In this document: positions 32,701 to 42,018 of the stretch, in pieces | Layout: each line of letters opens with the position of its first letter | How positions within the stretch are numbered: position 1 is the stretch's first letter | NCBI GenBank assembly: GCA_041483135.1 | Contig: JBGPFE010000012.1 | Span: forward strand, 42,005-106,004 | Origin: PALSA-1004 sp041483135 | GTDB taxonomy: Bacteria; Pseudomonadota; Gammaproteobacteria; Burkholderiales; SG8-41 | DNA: 64,000 nt | Direction: 5' to 3' | Notes under the pieces: generated by a model | Databases searched by the model: none | Told to the model about the DNA's origin: nothing | The model's input: the letters and a program-made list of their open reading frames with translations, nothing else | Made by a program: the position numbers and the translations under genes

Positions 32701-34305
32701 TCAGGTTTTCACCGGCGGCTTCGCAGCGAACGCCGAACCGCGGATGCACATGCGGCCACGAGTGTCCTGCCACAGTTTTTCGTCGGCGTGCAGTTTGCCG
32801 AGCGCGCGCGCGACCGACTGGAAATCGTAATCCGCGAACTGCTCGGCGAGCTCGGAATAGTAGCGGGGCGCCTGTTCGATCAGCGTGTGGATTTTGTGCG
32901 CGAGCTCGTTGATTTTTCCGGCCGGCGCGTTGACGGTGGCCGGTGACTTATCTGCTTTGCCCGAGATGTAGTCTTCGATTCTGGCGCGGTCGGCGTAGGC
33001 GTAGGCGATGCGTTCGAAACGCTCGTGCGGAATGCCTTCGCCGATGGTCGCGTCGATGCCGACCTTGGCGCCGGTCGGCACTACGCCGGGCGGCATGACC
33101 GGCAGACTGGGGTCAAGCGGCTTGGCGCGTGCGCCCGGAATGATGAACACGTCGCGGTCGGCCTGTACGCGCGTGGCAATCGCCCATTCGACGTCCATCG
33201 CGTTGAATACATCGATGTCGTCGTCGACCACCACGACGTGCTTGAGATCCATCACCGACAGCGCGGCCAGCAGCGCATTTTTGCCTTCGCCCGCCTGTTT
33301 GCGGATCGAGATCACCGCGTGCCAGAACGCGCAGCCGCCGAGCGTGACGTTGATGTCGTGGACCTGCACCCCGGCGTTCTTCAGCGCGGCGCGGATCGCG
33401 GTGTAGCGCGTCGGCGCCGCGAGCCAGGTGTTTTCCCACGGCATATGCAGCGAATAGTAAATGGCGTCGCGGCGCATCGTGACCGCTTTGATTTTCACCA
33501 GCGGGTTCCAGTGCAGCCCGCCCATCAGGCGCGTGAATTCGCCGAAGCGCCCTTCGGGCCACGTCCAGCCGGTCGGCAGGATCTCGGCTTCGAGCACGAT
33601 TTCCGCATCGGCGATGCACGGCAGGTCGATGGTTTCGCAGGCGGTGAGCTCGACCGGCGCGCCGCGGATGCCGCCGGCGACTCCCATCTCATCGACGCCG
33701 AGCGGCGCGCGGAAACCCGAGCCCATGATCTCGAACGGGTGGGTGCCGATCGAAATCGAGATCGGGCACGGCCGGCCGGCTTCGAACGCGCGCTGCGCAA
33801 AGAGCCGCATGTTGTTCGGCGTCACGATGTCGATGCCGGTCAGGTTTTTTTCCTTGACCAGAAAACGGTAGATGCCGGAGTTGATGCCGTGCTCGGGGTC
33901 GCGCGCGATCACCACGCCCGCCGTGATCATCGGCCCGCCGTCGTAGATCGAGCACATCGGAATGGGGAGCCTGAAGAGGTCGACATCGTCGCCGAGCCTG
34001 ATCACCCGCTTGTGGGGCGCCGTCTCGCAGTGATGCGGTGCTATCGGGTGATCGATGCCGCGGCGCAGCCTGGCCTCGATTTCGGAATACTTGCTGCAGC
34101 CCATCGACATCGCCGCGCGCTTCTGGGTGCGGATGATGCCGGAGACCACGGGCACGTCGTAACCGATCACGTTGTGAAAGAGCAGCGCGTGCTCCGACTG
34201 GTCGACGAGGGTCGCGATGTGGCGGATGTCGACTGCCTGCCTGATGTCGAGCAATTCCTTTTCCTGGCGCAGGCGATCCAGGAATCCGCGGAAATTCTCG
34301 GTCAT
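32701..34305 (-). CDS. ubiD: UbiD-family prenylated-FMN-dependent decarboxylase
   Basis: 534 residues from the ATG at 34305; an in-frame extension to 34782 lies inside ubiX and was rejected. The start overlaps the ubiX stop by ATGA. Family motifs: GGPMITAGVVIARDPEHGIN then SGIYRFLV (prFMN/metal region), AIYYSLHMPWENTW, and MDLKHVVVVDDDIDVFN. UbiD enzymes reversibly decarboxylate aromatic, heteroaromatic or alpha,beta-unsaturated acids using prFMN supplied by UbiX. The context with CoA ligase, thioesterase and GntR genes suggests a catabolic rather than ubiquinone role. A ubiquinone function cannot be excluded by sequence alone. Confidence 0.9.
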   Translation of the reverse strand: MTENFRGFLDRLRQEKELLDIRQAVDIRHIATLVDQSEHALLFHNVIGYDVPVVSGIIRTQKRAAMSMGCSKYSEIEARLRRGIDHPIAPHHCETAPHKRVIRLGDDVDLFRLPIPMCSIYDGGPMITAGVVIARDPEHGINSGIYRFLVKEKNLTGIDIVTPNNMRLFAQRAFEAGRPCPISISIGTHPFEIMGSGFRAPLGVDEMGVAGGIRGAPVELTACETIDLPCIADAEIVLEAEILPTGWTWPEGRFGEFTRLMGGLHWNPLVKIKAVTMRRDAIYYSLHMPWENTWLAAPTRYTAIRAALKNAGVQVHDINVTLGGCAFWHAVISIRKQAGEGKNALLAALSVMDLKHVVVVDDDIDVFNAMDVEWAIATRVQADRDVFIIPGARAKPLDPSLPVMPPGVVPTGAKVGIDATIGEGIPHERFERIAYAYADRARIEDYISGKADKSPATVNAPAGKINELAHKIHTLIEQAPRYYSELAEQFADYDFQSVARALGKLHADEKLWQDTRGRMCIRGSAFAAKPPVKT

Positions 34306-34916
34306 CGTCTTTTGCCCTTGCTCCTGGCGGCTGTTTTCATGCCCGGCGATTGCATGCCTTCCCAGCGCACGATGTTGTCGTTGTGCACGTCGAAGAGGTC
34401 GAGCACGCGCCCGACGGTGTGGTTGACGATGGCATCGATGGATTTGGCTTTGCTGTAGAACGCCGGCACCGGCGGGAAGATGATGCCGCCCATTTCGGTC
34501 ACCTGCACCATGTTGCGCAGGTGCGCGAGATTCAGCGGCGCTTCGCGCACGAGCAACACCAGCCGGCGGCGCTCCTTGAGGATCACGTCGGCCGCACGCG
34601 TGATCAGGTTGTCGGAGAACGCATGCGCGACGCCGGCCAGCGTTTTCATCGAGCACGGCGCGATCACCATGCCGTGCGTGATGAACGATCCGCTCGAGAT
34701 CGAGGCGCCGACGTCGCGCGGGTTGTGCACCACGTCGGCGAGCTTGTCGAGGTCCTTGCGCGTGAGCCCGTATTCCTGCCATGCATTGAGCACGCCCGCG
34801 TCGGACACGATCAAATGCGATTCCCAGCCGCCGAGCGCGCGCAGCTGCTGCAGGATGCGCATGCCGTAAATCGAGCCGGTTGCGCCGGTCACCGCGACGA
34901 TCAGGCGTTTTTTCAT
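34302..34916 (-). CDS. ubiX: UbiX flavin prenyltransferase
   Basis: 204 residues: MKKRLIVAVTGATGSIYGMR at the N-terminus, THGMVIAPCSMKTLAGVAHA and RRRLVLLVREAPLNLAHLRN are hallmark UbiX/Pad1 segments. The enzyme transfers a dimethylallyl group to FMN to form the prFMN cofactor of UbiD. The stop overlaps the ubiD start, ensuring coupled production of enzyme and cofactor. The C-terminal tail (KTAARSKGKRR) is basic and slightly longer than usual. A spacer of about 150 nt to the thioesterase gene has no obvious promoter. Confidence 0.93.
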   Translation of the reverse strand: MKKRLIVAVTGATGSIYGMRILQQLRALGGWESHLIVSDAGVLNAWQEYGLTRKDLDKLADVVHNPRDVGASISSGSFITHGMVIAPCSMKTLAGVAHAFSDNLITRAADVILKERRRLVLLVREAPLNLAHLRNMVQVTEMGGIIFPPVPAFYSKAKSIDAIVNHTVGRVLDLFDVHNDNIVRWEGMQSPGMKTAARSKGKRR

Positions 34917-35066
34917 GGGCGGGTCTCAGGATGGATGTGTGATGTTCTCGAACGACTTTGGCGCGGCCATCATTGCAATTCTGGTGATGGACCGCACCCG
35001 GTCGGTCCGGGCCGATTCAGTGGTCTGCGCAGCCGATATCCTACTACACCGCCCGCGTTCGGCGCC

Positions 35067-35489
35067 TCAGGCTTTGGGCGGCGCGGTAAAGTAGGTGCCG
35101 CGTCCGCTCGCGACGAGCGCGCCTTCGCCGTCGTAGACATACGCCTCGGCGGTCGAGTACTGGCTGCCGGAGCGCACGACCTTTGCTTTCGCGATCAAAT
35201 CGCCGGGCATCGCCGCTTTGTGATAATCGACGCGTATGTCGATGGTCGGCACCGGGCGGCCGAGCTGGGCCGCGATGGCGTAATCGGCGGCGACGTCGAC
35301 GATCGCGGCGAGGATGCCGCCATGCGTGTAGCGGCGGTCGGGGTTGACCATCCATTCCTCGCGCCACGCCGCCTTGACCTCAATGCCGCCGGCGTCCATC
35401 TTCAGGATCGTGAAGTTGAGCCAGCGGTTGAACGGCCCGCGTGTGATCAGCTGCTGGAGTTTCTCCAGCGTCATGGGTGCTTCAGCCAT
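35067..35489 (-). CDS. PaaI-like hot-dog thioesterase
   Basis: 140 residues from the ATG at 35489; the reading upstream lies inside the ligase gene. RRYTHGGILAAIVDVAADYA is the hot-dog helix with a conserved His-Gly-Gly, and TIDIRVDYHKAAMPGDLIAK the following strands. Hot-dog thioesterases hydrolyse acyl-CoA thioesters to recycle CoA. The gene overlaps the 3' end of the ligase gene by 8 nt, so the two are coupled, giving a set that makes and removes CoA thioesters. Confidence 0.85.
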   Translation of the reverse strand: MAEAPMTLEKLQQLITRGPFNRWLNFTILKMDAGGIEVKAAWREEWMVNPDRRYTHGGILAAIVDVAADYAIAAQLGRPVPTIDIRVDYHKAAMPGDLIAKAKVVRSGSQYSTAEAYVYDGEGALVASGRGTYFTAPPKA

Positions 35490-37077
35490 TGGTTGCTCCG
35501 GTTGATCCAGCTTGCGGCTTGAGAGATCCGTCGGCGACCCACTGCCGCAGCAGCGGCAGGTCGATCTTGTTGGTGCCGGCGAGCGGCATGCGCGCGAGGA
35601 AAAAAACACGCCGCGGATGCTGGTACGCGGGGCCGTTGGCAAGCGCGAACGTCTTGATGTCATCTTCGCTCGCGGCGTGGTCCGCGCGCAGCACGACGAA
35701 CGCGTACGGGACCTGTCCTTTCAGTTCGTGATCGAACGGCAGCACCACCGCCTGATGCACCGCCGGATGGCGTTCGAGCAAGGTCTCGACCTCGATCGGA
35801 AAGATATTCTCGCCGCCGCTGACGAACATGTCGTCGGTGCGGCCGGCGAAGTAATAAAAACCGTCGGCGTCGCGCCGGCAGATGTCGCCGGTGTAGTACC
35901 AGCCGTCCTTGATGCGTTTCGCCGTTTCCGCGGGCAGGTTGTGATACGCGAGCAGCACGCCGGGATTTTTCACGATCAGCTCGCCTTCGTCTGCGCTCGT
36001 GCCGCCGACGAGTTTCGCGTCGGTGCCGGCATACGGCGCGCCGATCGAGCCGGGCGGCCGCGGTTTGCCCTGTGGATGCGGGCCCAGCGGCACCGGGCCG
36101 CCTTCGGTGACGCCGTAGACGACGAGCGGCTCCGCATTCGGAAAGTGGCGCTTGAGCTCGCCCAGCAACTGGCGCGATGCCGATGCCGACCCCATCATCA
36201 CCGTGCGCACCGACGACACGTCGGTCGCGGCGAGGCGTTCTTTCTGCGCGAGCACCATCGACATCATCGTCGGCACGCCGGAGATCACGGTGCAATGGTA
36301 GCGGCCGATGGCGTCGAGGTAGCGCTCGACCGTGAATTGCGGCAACAGCGGCAGCAGCGCGCCGGCGGTGAGGCCCTGCTTGATCGCGTTGAGCGCATTC
36401 TTGTGATACAGCGGTGCGGCGATCAGAATCACGTCGCGCGGCGTAGTGCGGCGCGACCATACAAGGACACGGCGGCTCCAGTTCTGGCCGAAATGCGTGA
36501 GCAGCACGCCTTTCGGCCGGCCGGTCGAGCCCGAAGTGTACGGCTGCACCGCGACCGATTCGGGTGCGGGCTCGAAGGCGGTGTACTCACCTGGGTCGAT
36601 GAAATTCTCAAATGCGTCGTTACCCGTTCCGCCGAATTCGACGACCCGCAAGCCGTCCGGGCACAGCCGGCGCACCGCCGTCTCGGCAAATACCAGCCGC
36701 GCGCCCGCGTCCTTGAGAACGAACCCGATGGTGTCGGCGGCGAGCTTGATGTTGATCGGCACCGGCACCACGCCGGCGAGCATGCTGCCGAGTAGCACGG
36801 CGACAAACTCGACGCGGTTGAGCGACAGGATGCCGATGCGGGCGCCCGGCTTCAGCCCGGCACGCGCGAGCCCGCGCGCGACCGCGTTGCATAGCTCGTC
36901 GAGCTCGCGAAAGCTGACGCTGCGCGGCCGCCCGGGATCGTAAAGATCGACGATGGCGGCGCGCTCCGCGTGCGCGTGCGCCGCGAAGAGCAGCCCCAGA
37001 TTGCCGGGATAGCCGCGCGGTTCTGGCGCGGCGAGCGGTTCCACCGCTGCGGCGGGGTCGGTTGCGGTCAGGGGCAA
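35482..37077 (-). CDS. Acyl-CoA ligase (AMP-forming)
   Basis: 531 residues if it begins at the TTG at 37077. No ATG or GTG fits before the conserved region, and the ORF's upstream extension lies inside the preceding dehydrogenase gene. ANL-superfamily motifs are present: PYTSGSTGRPKGVLLTHFGQ (P-loop A3), VVYGVTEGGP, DGWYYTGDICRRDADGFYYF and GRTDDMFVSGGENIFPIEVE. The C-terminal Lys is in LAGTNKIDLPLL. It activates a carboxylic acid with ATP to its CoA thioester. It starts 10 nt before the end of the dehydrogenase gene, so the two are coupled. Confidence 0.85.
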   Translation of the reverse strand: MPLTATDPAAAVEPLAAPEPRGYPGNLGLLFAAHAHAERAAIVDLYDPGRPRSVSFRELDELCNAVARGLARAGLKPGARIGILSLNRVEFVAVLLGSMLAGVVPVPINIKLAADTIGFVLKDAGARLVFAETAVRRLCPDGLRVVEFGGTGNDAFENFIDPGEYTAFEPAPESVAVQPYTSGSTGRPKGVLLTHFGQNWSRRVLVWSRRTTPRDVILIAAPLYHKNALNAIKQGLTAGALLPLLPQFTVERYLDAIGRYHCTVISGVPTMMSMVLAQKERLAATDVSSVRTVMMGSASASRQLLGELKRHFPNAEPLVVYGVTEGGPVPLGPHPQGKPRPPGSIGAPYAGTDAKLVGGTSADEGELIVKNPGVLLAYHNLPAETAKRIKDGWYYTGDICRRDADGFYYFAGRTDDMFVSGGENIFPIEVETLLERHPAVHQAVVLPFDHELKGQVPYAFVVLRADHAASEDDIKTFALANGPAYQHPRRVFFLARMPLAGTNKIDLPLLRQWVADGSLKPQAGSTGATNG

Positions 37078-38072
37078 ATCACCACCTTGCCGAACACTTC
37101 GCGGTTCTCGATCAGCTTGAGGCCTTGCGCCGCTTTCTCGAGCGGCAGCACCTCGTCGATCACCGGCTTCATTTTTTTCTGCTGTATGAGCTCCATCAGC
37201 GCTTGCAGGTTTTCGTCGTAGAAGCTGTTGGAACCGATGATCCTGAGCTCGAAGCTCCAGATGTAGCGCAGATCCTCCTTGGGATCGAAGCCGGCGGTCG
37301 CGCCGCACACCAGGATTTTGCCGCCGCGCTTCACGCACCTGAGCGTCGGCGCCCAGGTGTCGCCACCGGTGAAATTGATGACCACGTCGACGCCGCCATC
37401 ATAGGAGCGGCGCTGCGGCTTGCCGAATTTTTCGATCGCCCATTTCGAGAAATCGGTGTCCTTGTAGTTGATTGCATGGTCGGCGCCGAGATCTTTCAGG
37501 CGCCGGATTTTGTCGGCGCTTCCCGCGCAAGCGATGACTTCCGCGCCGAGCATTTTGGCGAGCAGCACGCAGCCGGTCCCCACGCCGCCGCTCGCGCCGA
37601 GCACCAGCACTTTCTCGCCCTTCCTGATGGTGTCGTGCGTGACGATCATGCGATGCGCGGTGCCGTAAGCGACCGGCAGCGAAGCGGCTTCCTCGAAGCT
37701 GACACCGGCGGGCATCCTGATCAATTGGTCCGCCGCGACCAGGCATTTCTCGGCGAGTCCGCCGTGCATCATTTCGCCCATCAGTCCTTTTTGCTTGTTG
37801 AGCGGATTGACCAGCACGCGGTCGCCAGTTTTCCAGCCGCTGACGCCGGCGCCGATTTCCAGGATCTCGCCCGCCATGTCGAGACCGATGATCATCGGAA
37901 ATGGCACCTTGATACCGGGCATGCCGCGCACCGTGAAGATGTCGTGGTAATTGAACGAGGTTGCCCTGACGCGGATCACGACGTGACCCGTGCACACCCG
38001 CGGGTCCGGGAAATCGGCCACATACTCGAGGCTGTCGATGGCGCCGTGTTGTCTGAGCACTACTGCTTTCAT
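37068..38072 (-). CDS. Zinc-free medium-chain dehydrogenase/reductase (quinone oxidoreductase-like)
   Basis: 334 residues. N-terminal GroES-like part with ATSFNYHDIFTVRGMPGIKV and GLDMAGEILEIGAGVSGWKT. Rossmann part with VLVLGASGGVGTGCVLLAKM. No CxxC zinc-structural cluster is visible, and the GHE motif is absent. Members act as quinone or enoyl reductases with NAD(P)H. First gene after the GntR regulator (about 50 nt), so it heads the ligase-thioesterase-UbiXD set. The exact reduction step is unknown. Confidence 0.8.
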   Translation of the reverse strand: MKAVVLRQHGAIDSLEYVADFPDPRVCTGHVVIRVRATSFNYHDIFTVRGMPGIKVPFPMIIGLDMAGEILEIGAGVSGWKTGDRVLVNPLNKQKGLMGEMMHGGLAEKCLVAADQLIRMPAGVSFEEAASLPVAYGTAHRMIVTHDTIRKGEKVLVLGASGGVGTGCVLLAKMLGAEVIACAGSADKIRRLKDLGADHAINYKDTDFSKWAIEKFGKPQRRSYDGGVDVVINFTGGDTWAPTLRCVKRGGKILVCGATAGFDPKEDLRYIWSFELRIIGSNSFYDENLQALMELIQQKKMKPVIDEVLPLEKAAQGLKLIENREVFGKVVICP

Positions 38073-38124
38073 TGCATACTCCAGGACCGCCTTCGTTTAT
38101 TCCGGATAAGCAAGGTTGCGGGCA

Positions 38125-38883
38125 TCAGCCGTTTTCGCTGGTGATCGCGAGATTCATCACCGTGCTGCTGGTCATGATCGCGGAGAGCACCATGTTGCGC
38201 GCCGCCTCGATCTGCTCGCGCGAAATGCGCTCGGCGGTTTCGCCATCGCCGCGCGCGAGCGCCTTCACCAGCGCGCGGTGCTCATGCAGCATTTCCTGCG
38301 AGCGGTTGCGCAGGCCCAGGCCGAGGTGCAAGAGCCGCGTCATCTGGTCGAGCAGTTGCGCGATCATGGTGGCGAGCCGGCCGTTACCGGTCGCCTGCGC
38401 GATCGCGACATGAAATGCCTTGCTGGCATCGAGGAAGCGCGTGATGCTCTTGACGTCGTTCGGCTGGTAACCCGCGCGGCACGCATCGTCGAGTGCGCGC
38501 AGCCGCCGCGCGTCGACCTTGCCGGCGGCCATGCGCGCCGCCGCCGGCTCGAGCATCAGCCTCAATTCGAACACGTCGTGGATGTCCTTCAGCGTGACCG
38601 CGGTCACCATGTAGCCGCGGCGCGGGATCGCGCGCACCAGGCCGTCGTGCGCTAGCCGGGTCAGCGCCATGCGCACCGGCGCCTTGCCCAGCTTGAAGTG
38701 CGAGCACAACTGCGGCTCCGTGATTTCGGTGCCGGGCGCGATCGCGCAGGTGATGATGTCGTGCTTGATGCGCTCGTAGGCGCGGTCGGTCAGCAGCGGG
38801 ATCGCCGGCGCGAGAGGGCGGGGATGGTTGGCGGAGGAGGTGGCCACGGGAGAATCCGACCCTTGAAATATTATGGAACGCAT
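38125..38883 (-). CDS. GntR-family transcriptional regulator (FadR/FCD type)
   Basis: 252 residues. Winged-helix DNA-binding domain at about 30-95 (YERIKHDIITCAIAPGTEIT then LCSHFKLGKAPVRMALTRLA), followed by the all-helical FCD ligand-binding domain (FELRLMLEPAAARMAAGKVD; FHVAIAQATGNGRLATMIAQ; HEHRALVKALARGD) with the metal-binding His residues. Such regulators respond to carboxylate pathway intermediates. It stands between the catabolic genes and the divergent MFS gene and probably controls both. A palindrome lies 3-12 nt upstream of the ATG, which suggests the true start may be the GTG at 38847 and that the site is an operator. Confidence 0.85.
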   Translation of the reverse strand: MRSIIFQGSDSPVATSSANHPRPLAPAIPLLTDRAYERIKHDIITCAIAPGTEITEPQLCSHFKLGKAPVRMALTRLAHDGLVRAIPRRGYMVTAVTLKDIHDVFELRLMLEPAAARMAAGKVDARRLRALDDACRAGYQPNDVKSITRFLDASKAFHVAIAQATGNGRLATMIAQLLDQMTRLLHLGLGLRNRSQEMLHEHRALVKALARGDGETAERISREQIEAARNMVLSAIMTSSTVMNLAITSENG

Positions 38884-38885
38884 TG

Positions 38886-38895
38886 TGACATGTCA
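38886..38895. promoter_or_regulatory. Candidate GntR operator (TGACATGTCA palindrome)
   Basis: A perfect 10-bp palindrome, extended imperfectly to CATTGTGACATGTCAATG. It lies in the GntR/MFS divergent spacer, where GntR-FCD regulators commonly bind short palindromes. Inferred only. Confidence 0.4.
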
Positions 38896-39022
38896 ATGAA
38901 AATGGCGCGCATCGTGCGCGCCGGCTGCCGCGTCGCGTTATGATTGCGGCAGTGAGTGTATCCATCGATCCCCTTCGCAATACCTGCTGCCTCGGCGTTG
39001 TCATGCCGGGTTTCCGCTGCGC

Positions 39023-40237
39023 ATGAAGCCTGACGCCGTTACTGCAGCGCAGCCGCGTTCGACCGTGACCGCGGTGGTGACGGCGACCACCATCGCGCAA
39101 ATCGCCTCGGCGATGGGCGCTGCGGTCTTTCCGGTGATTGCGCCCAAACTTGCGCTCGAACTCGACGTGCCGACGTCATTTATCGGTTATCAGATCAGCA
39201 TCATCTACGGCACCGGCATGCTGGCCACCGCGCTGTTGGGCGGATTGATCGTGCGCTACGGCGCGTGCCGCACGGCGCAGGCCAGTCTGGCGCTGTGCGC
39301 GGCCGGCATGCTGCTCGCGATGACCTCGAATATCACCGCGATCGTGTTCGCGTCGATATTGCTCGGCATCGGGATGAGCGTGATGACGCCGGCCTCGGCG
39401 CATCTGTTGTTCCGTTTCAGCCCGGCGCAGCACCGCAATCTGATTTTCTCGATCAAGCAGACGGGTGTCCCGCTCAGCTGGGTGCTGCTCGCACTGGTGG
39501 CGCCCGGCATAACGCTTGAGCTGGGGTGGCGTTGGGCGCTCGCGCTGGTGCTCGCGACGGCGCTGGCGACCATGATCGGGTTGCAACCGTTGCGCGAACG
39601 TTGGGACGACGATCGTGATGCCAAGGCCACCTCGACGCAATCGCAGTTTGCCGGTTTTCACATGCTGTGGCGGCAGGTGGAGTTGCGCTGGATGGCGATC
39701 GCAGCGTTCTGTTATTCGTTCGTGCAGCTCTGTCTCGGCGGTTTCCTGGTGACGATGATGGTCGAAGAGGCCGGCTACACGCTGGTGGAGGCGGGACTGC
39801 TGCTGTCGGTGACCCAGGCGGCGGGAGTGGCCGGCCGCATTTTCTGGGGCTGGCTCGCCGACCTATCAGGCGATGGGCTCAAGATACTGTTCTGGCTCAA
39901 CGTGGTCATGGCCGTGTGCTGTATTGCGACGGCGTTTCTCACACCGCAGTGGTCCGCGCCCGCGCTGATACTTTTGTTTGCCGTGTTCGGGGCCGCCGCC
40001 GTCGGCTGGAACGGCATTTTTCTCGCCGAAGTCGCGAGACACAGCCCGCGCGGCATGGTCAGCGCCGCCATCGGCGGCGCAATGGCGTGGAGCTTCGGCG
40101 GCATATTGGTCGGACCCGCGGCGTTCGCGACGGCGTACAAGTGGACCGGGAGCTACACCGGCACGTTCGGCTGGCTGGCGTCAGTCGCGGTGCTCGGCCT
40201 GGTGTTCATAACTGCGGCGCGCCGCACTGCGCACTGA
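39023..40237 (+). CDS. MFS transporter
   Basis: 404 residues with twelve hydrophobic helices. N-terminal helices from about 20 (TTIAQIASAMGAAVFPVIAP), a GGLIVRYGACRTAQ loop with the MFS motif A-like Arg, and SIKQTGVPLSW in helix 5. It is divergent from the GntR gene and faces a UbiD/CoA-ligase operon, so import of the aromatic or unsaturated acid substrate is the obvious role. The antiporter-like FSIKQTGVPLSW motif is typical of the cyanate/NarK-like and CynX-related branch, so efflux cannot be excluded. Confidence 0.85.
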   Translation: MKPDAVTAAQPRSTVTAVVTATTIAQIASAMGAAVFPVIAPKLALELDVPTSFIGYQISIIYGTGMLATALLGGLIVRYGACRTAQASLALCAAGMLLAMTSNITAIVFASILLGIGMSVMTPASAHLLFRFSPAQHRNLIFSIKQTGVPLSWVLLALVAPGITLELGWRWALALVLATALATMIGLQPLRERWDDDRDAKATSTQSQFAGFHMLWRQVELRWMAIAAFCYSFVQLCLGGFLVTMMVEEAGYTLVEAGLLLSVTQAAGVAGRIFWGWLADLSGDGLKILFWLNVVMAVCCIATAFLTPQWSAPALILLFAVFGAAAVGWNGIFLAEVARHSPRGMVSAAIGGAMAWSFGGILVGPAAFATAYKWTGSYTGTFGWLASVAVLGLVFITAARRTAH

Positions 40238-40261
40238 AGTCGGGGCGCGCTTGTTATTGCG

Positions 40262-40669
40262 CTAGATTTTTCGCCGCGGGTGGTAATTCGAGCGGAAAGT
40301 TTTCGCAGTCGCGGGTTGTCCCAGGCCGACTCCGCGCAGTCGCATTTCGTTGATCTCGTACAGCAGCATCAGGTCTTCGACCACTTCCTCGGGAAAACCC
40401 TGGCGGGTATCGCGATCGTTGACGACCAGATTTTTGACGTAGAGTCCGAATGCTTCGGAACGCCAGATGAGAGTCAGCTTCTGCGCGATGTGCGGGAACT
40501 GCTGCTCGACGGTCGCTTCGGGAAGCCCGTCGGTGGGCTTATGCGGCGCGCGGATGTTGGTGGCGGTATTGTCCCAGCGATCATGCTCCGAACGCACGTG
40601 CTGCTCGCGCTGCCTGAGGAGCGCCGCAAATTCATCATCGGAAATCATTTCCGGTAAATCTTGTGTCAT
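40262..40669 (-). CDS. Conserved small acidic protein of unknown function
   Basis: 135 residues from the ATG at 40669, which has a GGAAAAGA ribosome-binding site 5 nt upstream; the ATG at 40699 would add 10. Helical and acidic: MISDDEFAALLRQREQHVRS, and later KLTLIWRSEAFGLYVKNLVV then FPEEVVEDLMLLYEINEMRL. No signal peptide, transmembrane segment or catalytic motif is evident. It is convergent with the MFS gene and divergent from the aldo/keto reductase. The family is not recognised. Confidence 0.6.
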   Translation of the reverse strand: MTQDLPEMISDDEFAALLRQREQHVRSEHDRWDNTATNIRAPHKPTDGLPEATVEQQFPHIAQKLTLIWRSEAFGLYVKNLVVNDRDTRQGFPEEVVEDLMLLYEINEMRLRGVGLGQPATAKTFRSNYHPRRKI

Positions 40670-40843
40670 GGTCTTTTCCAAATGCCGGGCCGCATGCATA
40701 ACGCGATGTCCGCGGGCGAAGTGTATGCGGCAATCATTTTCAAAACTATGGAGTTATACTCAAGTTGTACGATCAACCGTGACTTATTACCCGTTTGACT
40801 GTCCACCACAGCGGTAGTTCAACATTTAAGGCGAGGAAATCCC

Positions 40844-41854
40844 ATGCAGTATCGCAGACTCGGCAACAGCGGATTGAAGGTGTCGACGATTTGTCTCGGC
40901 GCGATGATGTTCGGCGATCAGACCACCGCAGCGGTCGCGGCCCGCATCGTCGATTCGGCGTTCGATGCCGGCATCAATTTCATCGACACCGCCGACAGCT
41001 ATGCCAAAGGCGAATCCGAGCGCATGGCCGGCAAACTGATTGCGAGGCATCGCGACCGCTGGGTGCTTGCGACCAAAGTGCACAACAGGATGATTCCAGA
41101 CGATCCGAATTCGGGCGGACTCGGCCGCAAGTGGATGATGCATGAAATTGAAACTAGCCTGCGCCGTCTGAAAACCGATTACGTCGATATTTATTACCTG
41201 CACAGTGACGACTTCGGTACGCCGCTTGAAGAGACCGTCGGTGTGATGGGCGACCTGATCCGCGCGGGCAAAGTGCGTTACTTCGGGCTCAGCAATTTCC
41301 AGGGATGGCGCATTGCCGAGATCGTGAACACGTGCCGCCGCCTCGGCGTGCCGCAGCCGATCGTGCTGCAGCCGTACTACAACGCGATGAACCGGCTGCC
41401 CGAGGTCGAGATGTTCCCGGCATGCGGGTATTACGGGCTCGGCATCGTGCCGTACAGCCCGCTTGCGCGCGGCGTGCTGACCGGCAAATATGCCCCCGGC
41501 AAAAATCCGGCGCGCGACTCGCGTGCGGGCCGCAGCGACAAGCGCATGCTCGAGGCCGAATTTCGCAGCGAGTCGCTCAAGCACGCACAACGCATCAAGG
41601 CTCACGCCGGGAAGCGCGGCATGACCGCGGGGCAATTCGCGCTCAACTGGGTGCTCAACAACAAACTCGTCACAGCGGTACTCGCCGGTCCGCGCACCGA
41701 GCAGCAGTGGCACGAATATCTCGGCGCGCTGGAGCACAGATTCGACGCCAGGGACGAAGCGCTGATCGACCGTCTGGTCGCGCCCGGGCACCCGTCGACG
41801 CCCGGCTACACCGATCCGAAGTTCCCGATCACCGGCCGCATAGCGCGCACCTGA
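40844..41854 (+). CDS. Aldo/keto reductase
   Basis: 336 residues of the AKR TIM-barrel fold. MQYRRLGNSGLKVSTICLGA, then NFIDTADSYAKGESERMAGK with the catalytic Asp and Tyr. The catalytic Lys (LATKVHN) and His (YYLHSDDFGTPLEET) also fit. It reduces aldehydes or ketones with NADPH. Good GGCGAGG ribosome site upstream. It is single and not linked to a clear pathway; the substrate is unknown. Confidence 0.9.
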   Translation: MQYRRLGNSGLKVSTICLGAMMFGDQTTAAVAARIVDSAFDAGINFIDTADSYAKGESERMAGKLIARHRDRWVLATKVHNRMIPDDPNSGGLGRKWMMHEIETSLRRLKTDYVDIYYLHSDDFGTPLEETVGVMGDLIRAGKVRYFGLSNFQGWRIAEIVNTCRRLGVPQPIVLQPYYNAMNRLPEVEMFPACGYYGLGIVPYSPLARGVLTGKYAPGKNPARDSRAGRSDKRMLEAEFRSESLKHAQRIKAHAGKRGMTAGQFALNWVLNNKLVTAVLAGPRTEQQWHEYLGALEHRFDARDEALIDRLVAPGHPSTPGYTDPKFPITGRIART

Positions 41855-42018
41855 TAGGCATCCACAGCCGCCTCAGTCAGGAGACTTTTTCCAGATTGCC
41901 CGCGGTGCTGCTGATTGCAAGCGGCGTGACTTTGTTGTTGAAATGACCGTGCGGGTGGAAGGGCAAATGGAAAAGGCCGTGCAGGCCGCACGACGCGTGC
42001 CGCCGGCGTGGCGCGAGG

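Noticed and set aside
34306..34782. N-terminal extension of UbiD upstream of 34305
   Set aside because: It lies inside ubiX, the sequence is Arg/Ala-rich shadow, and the ATGA overlap gives a natural start.
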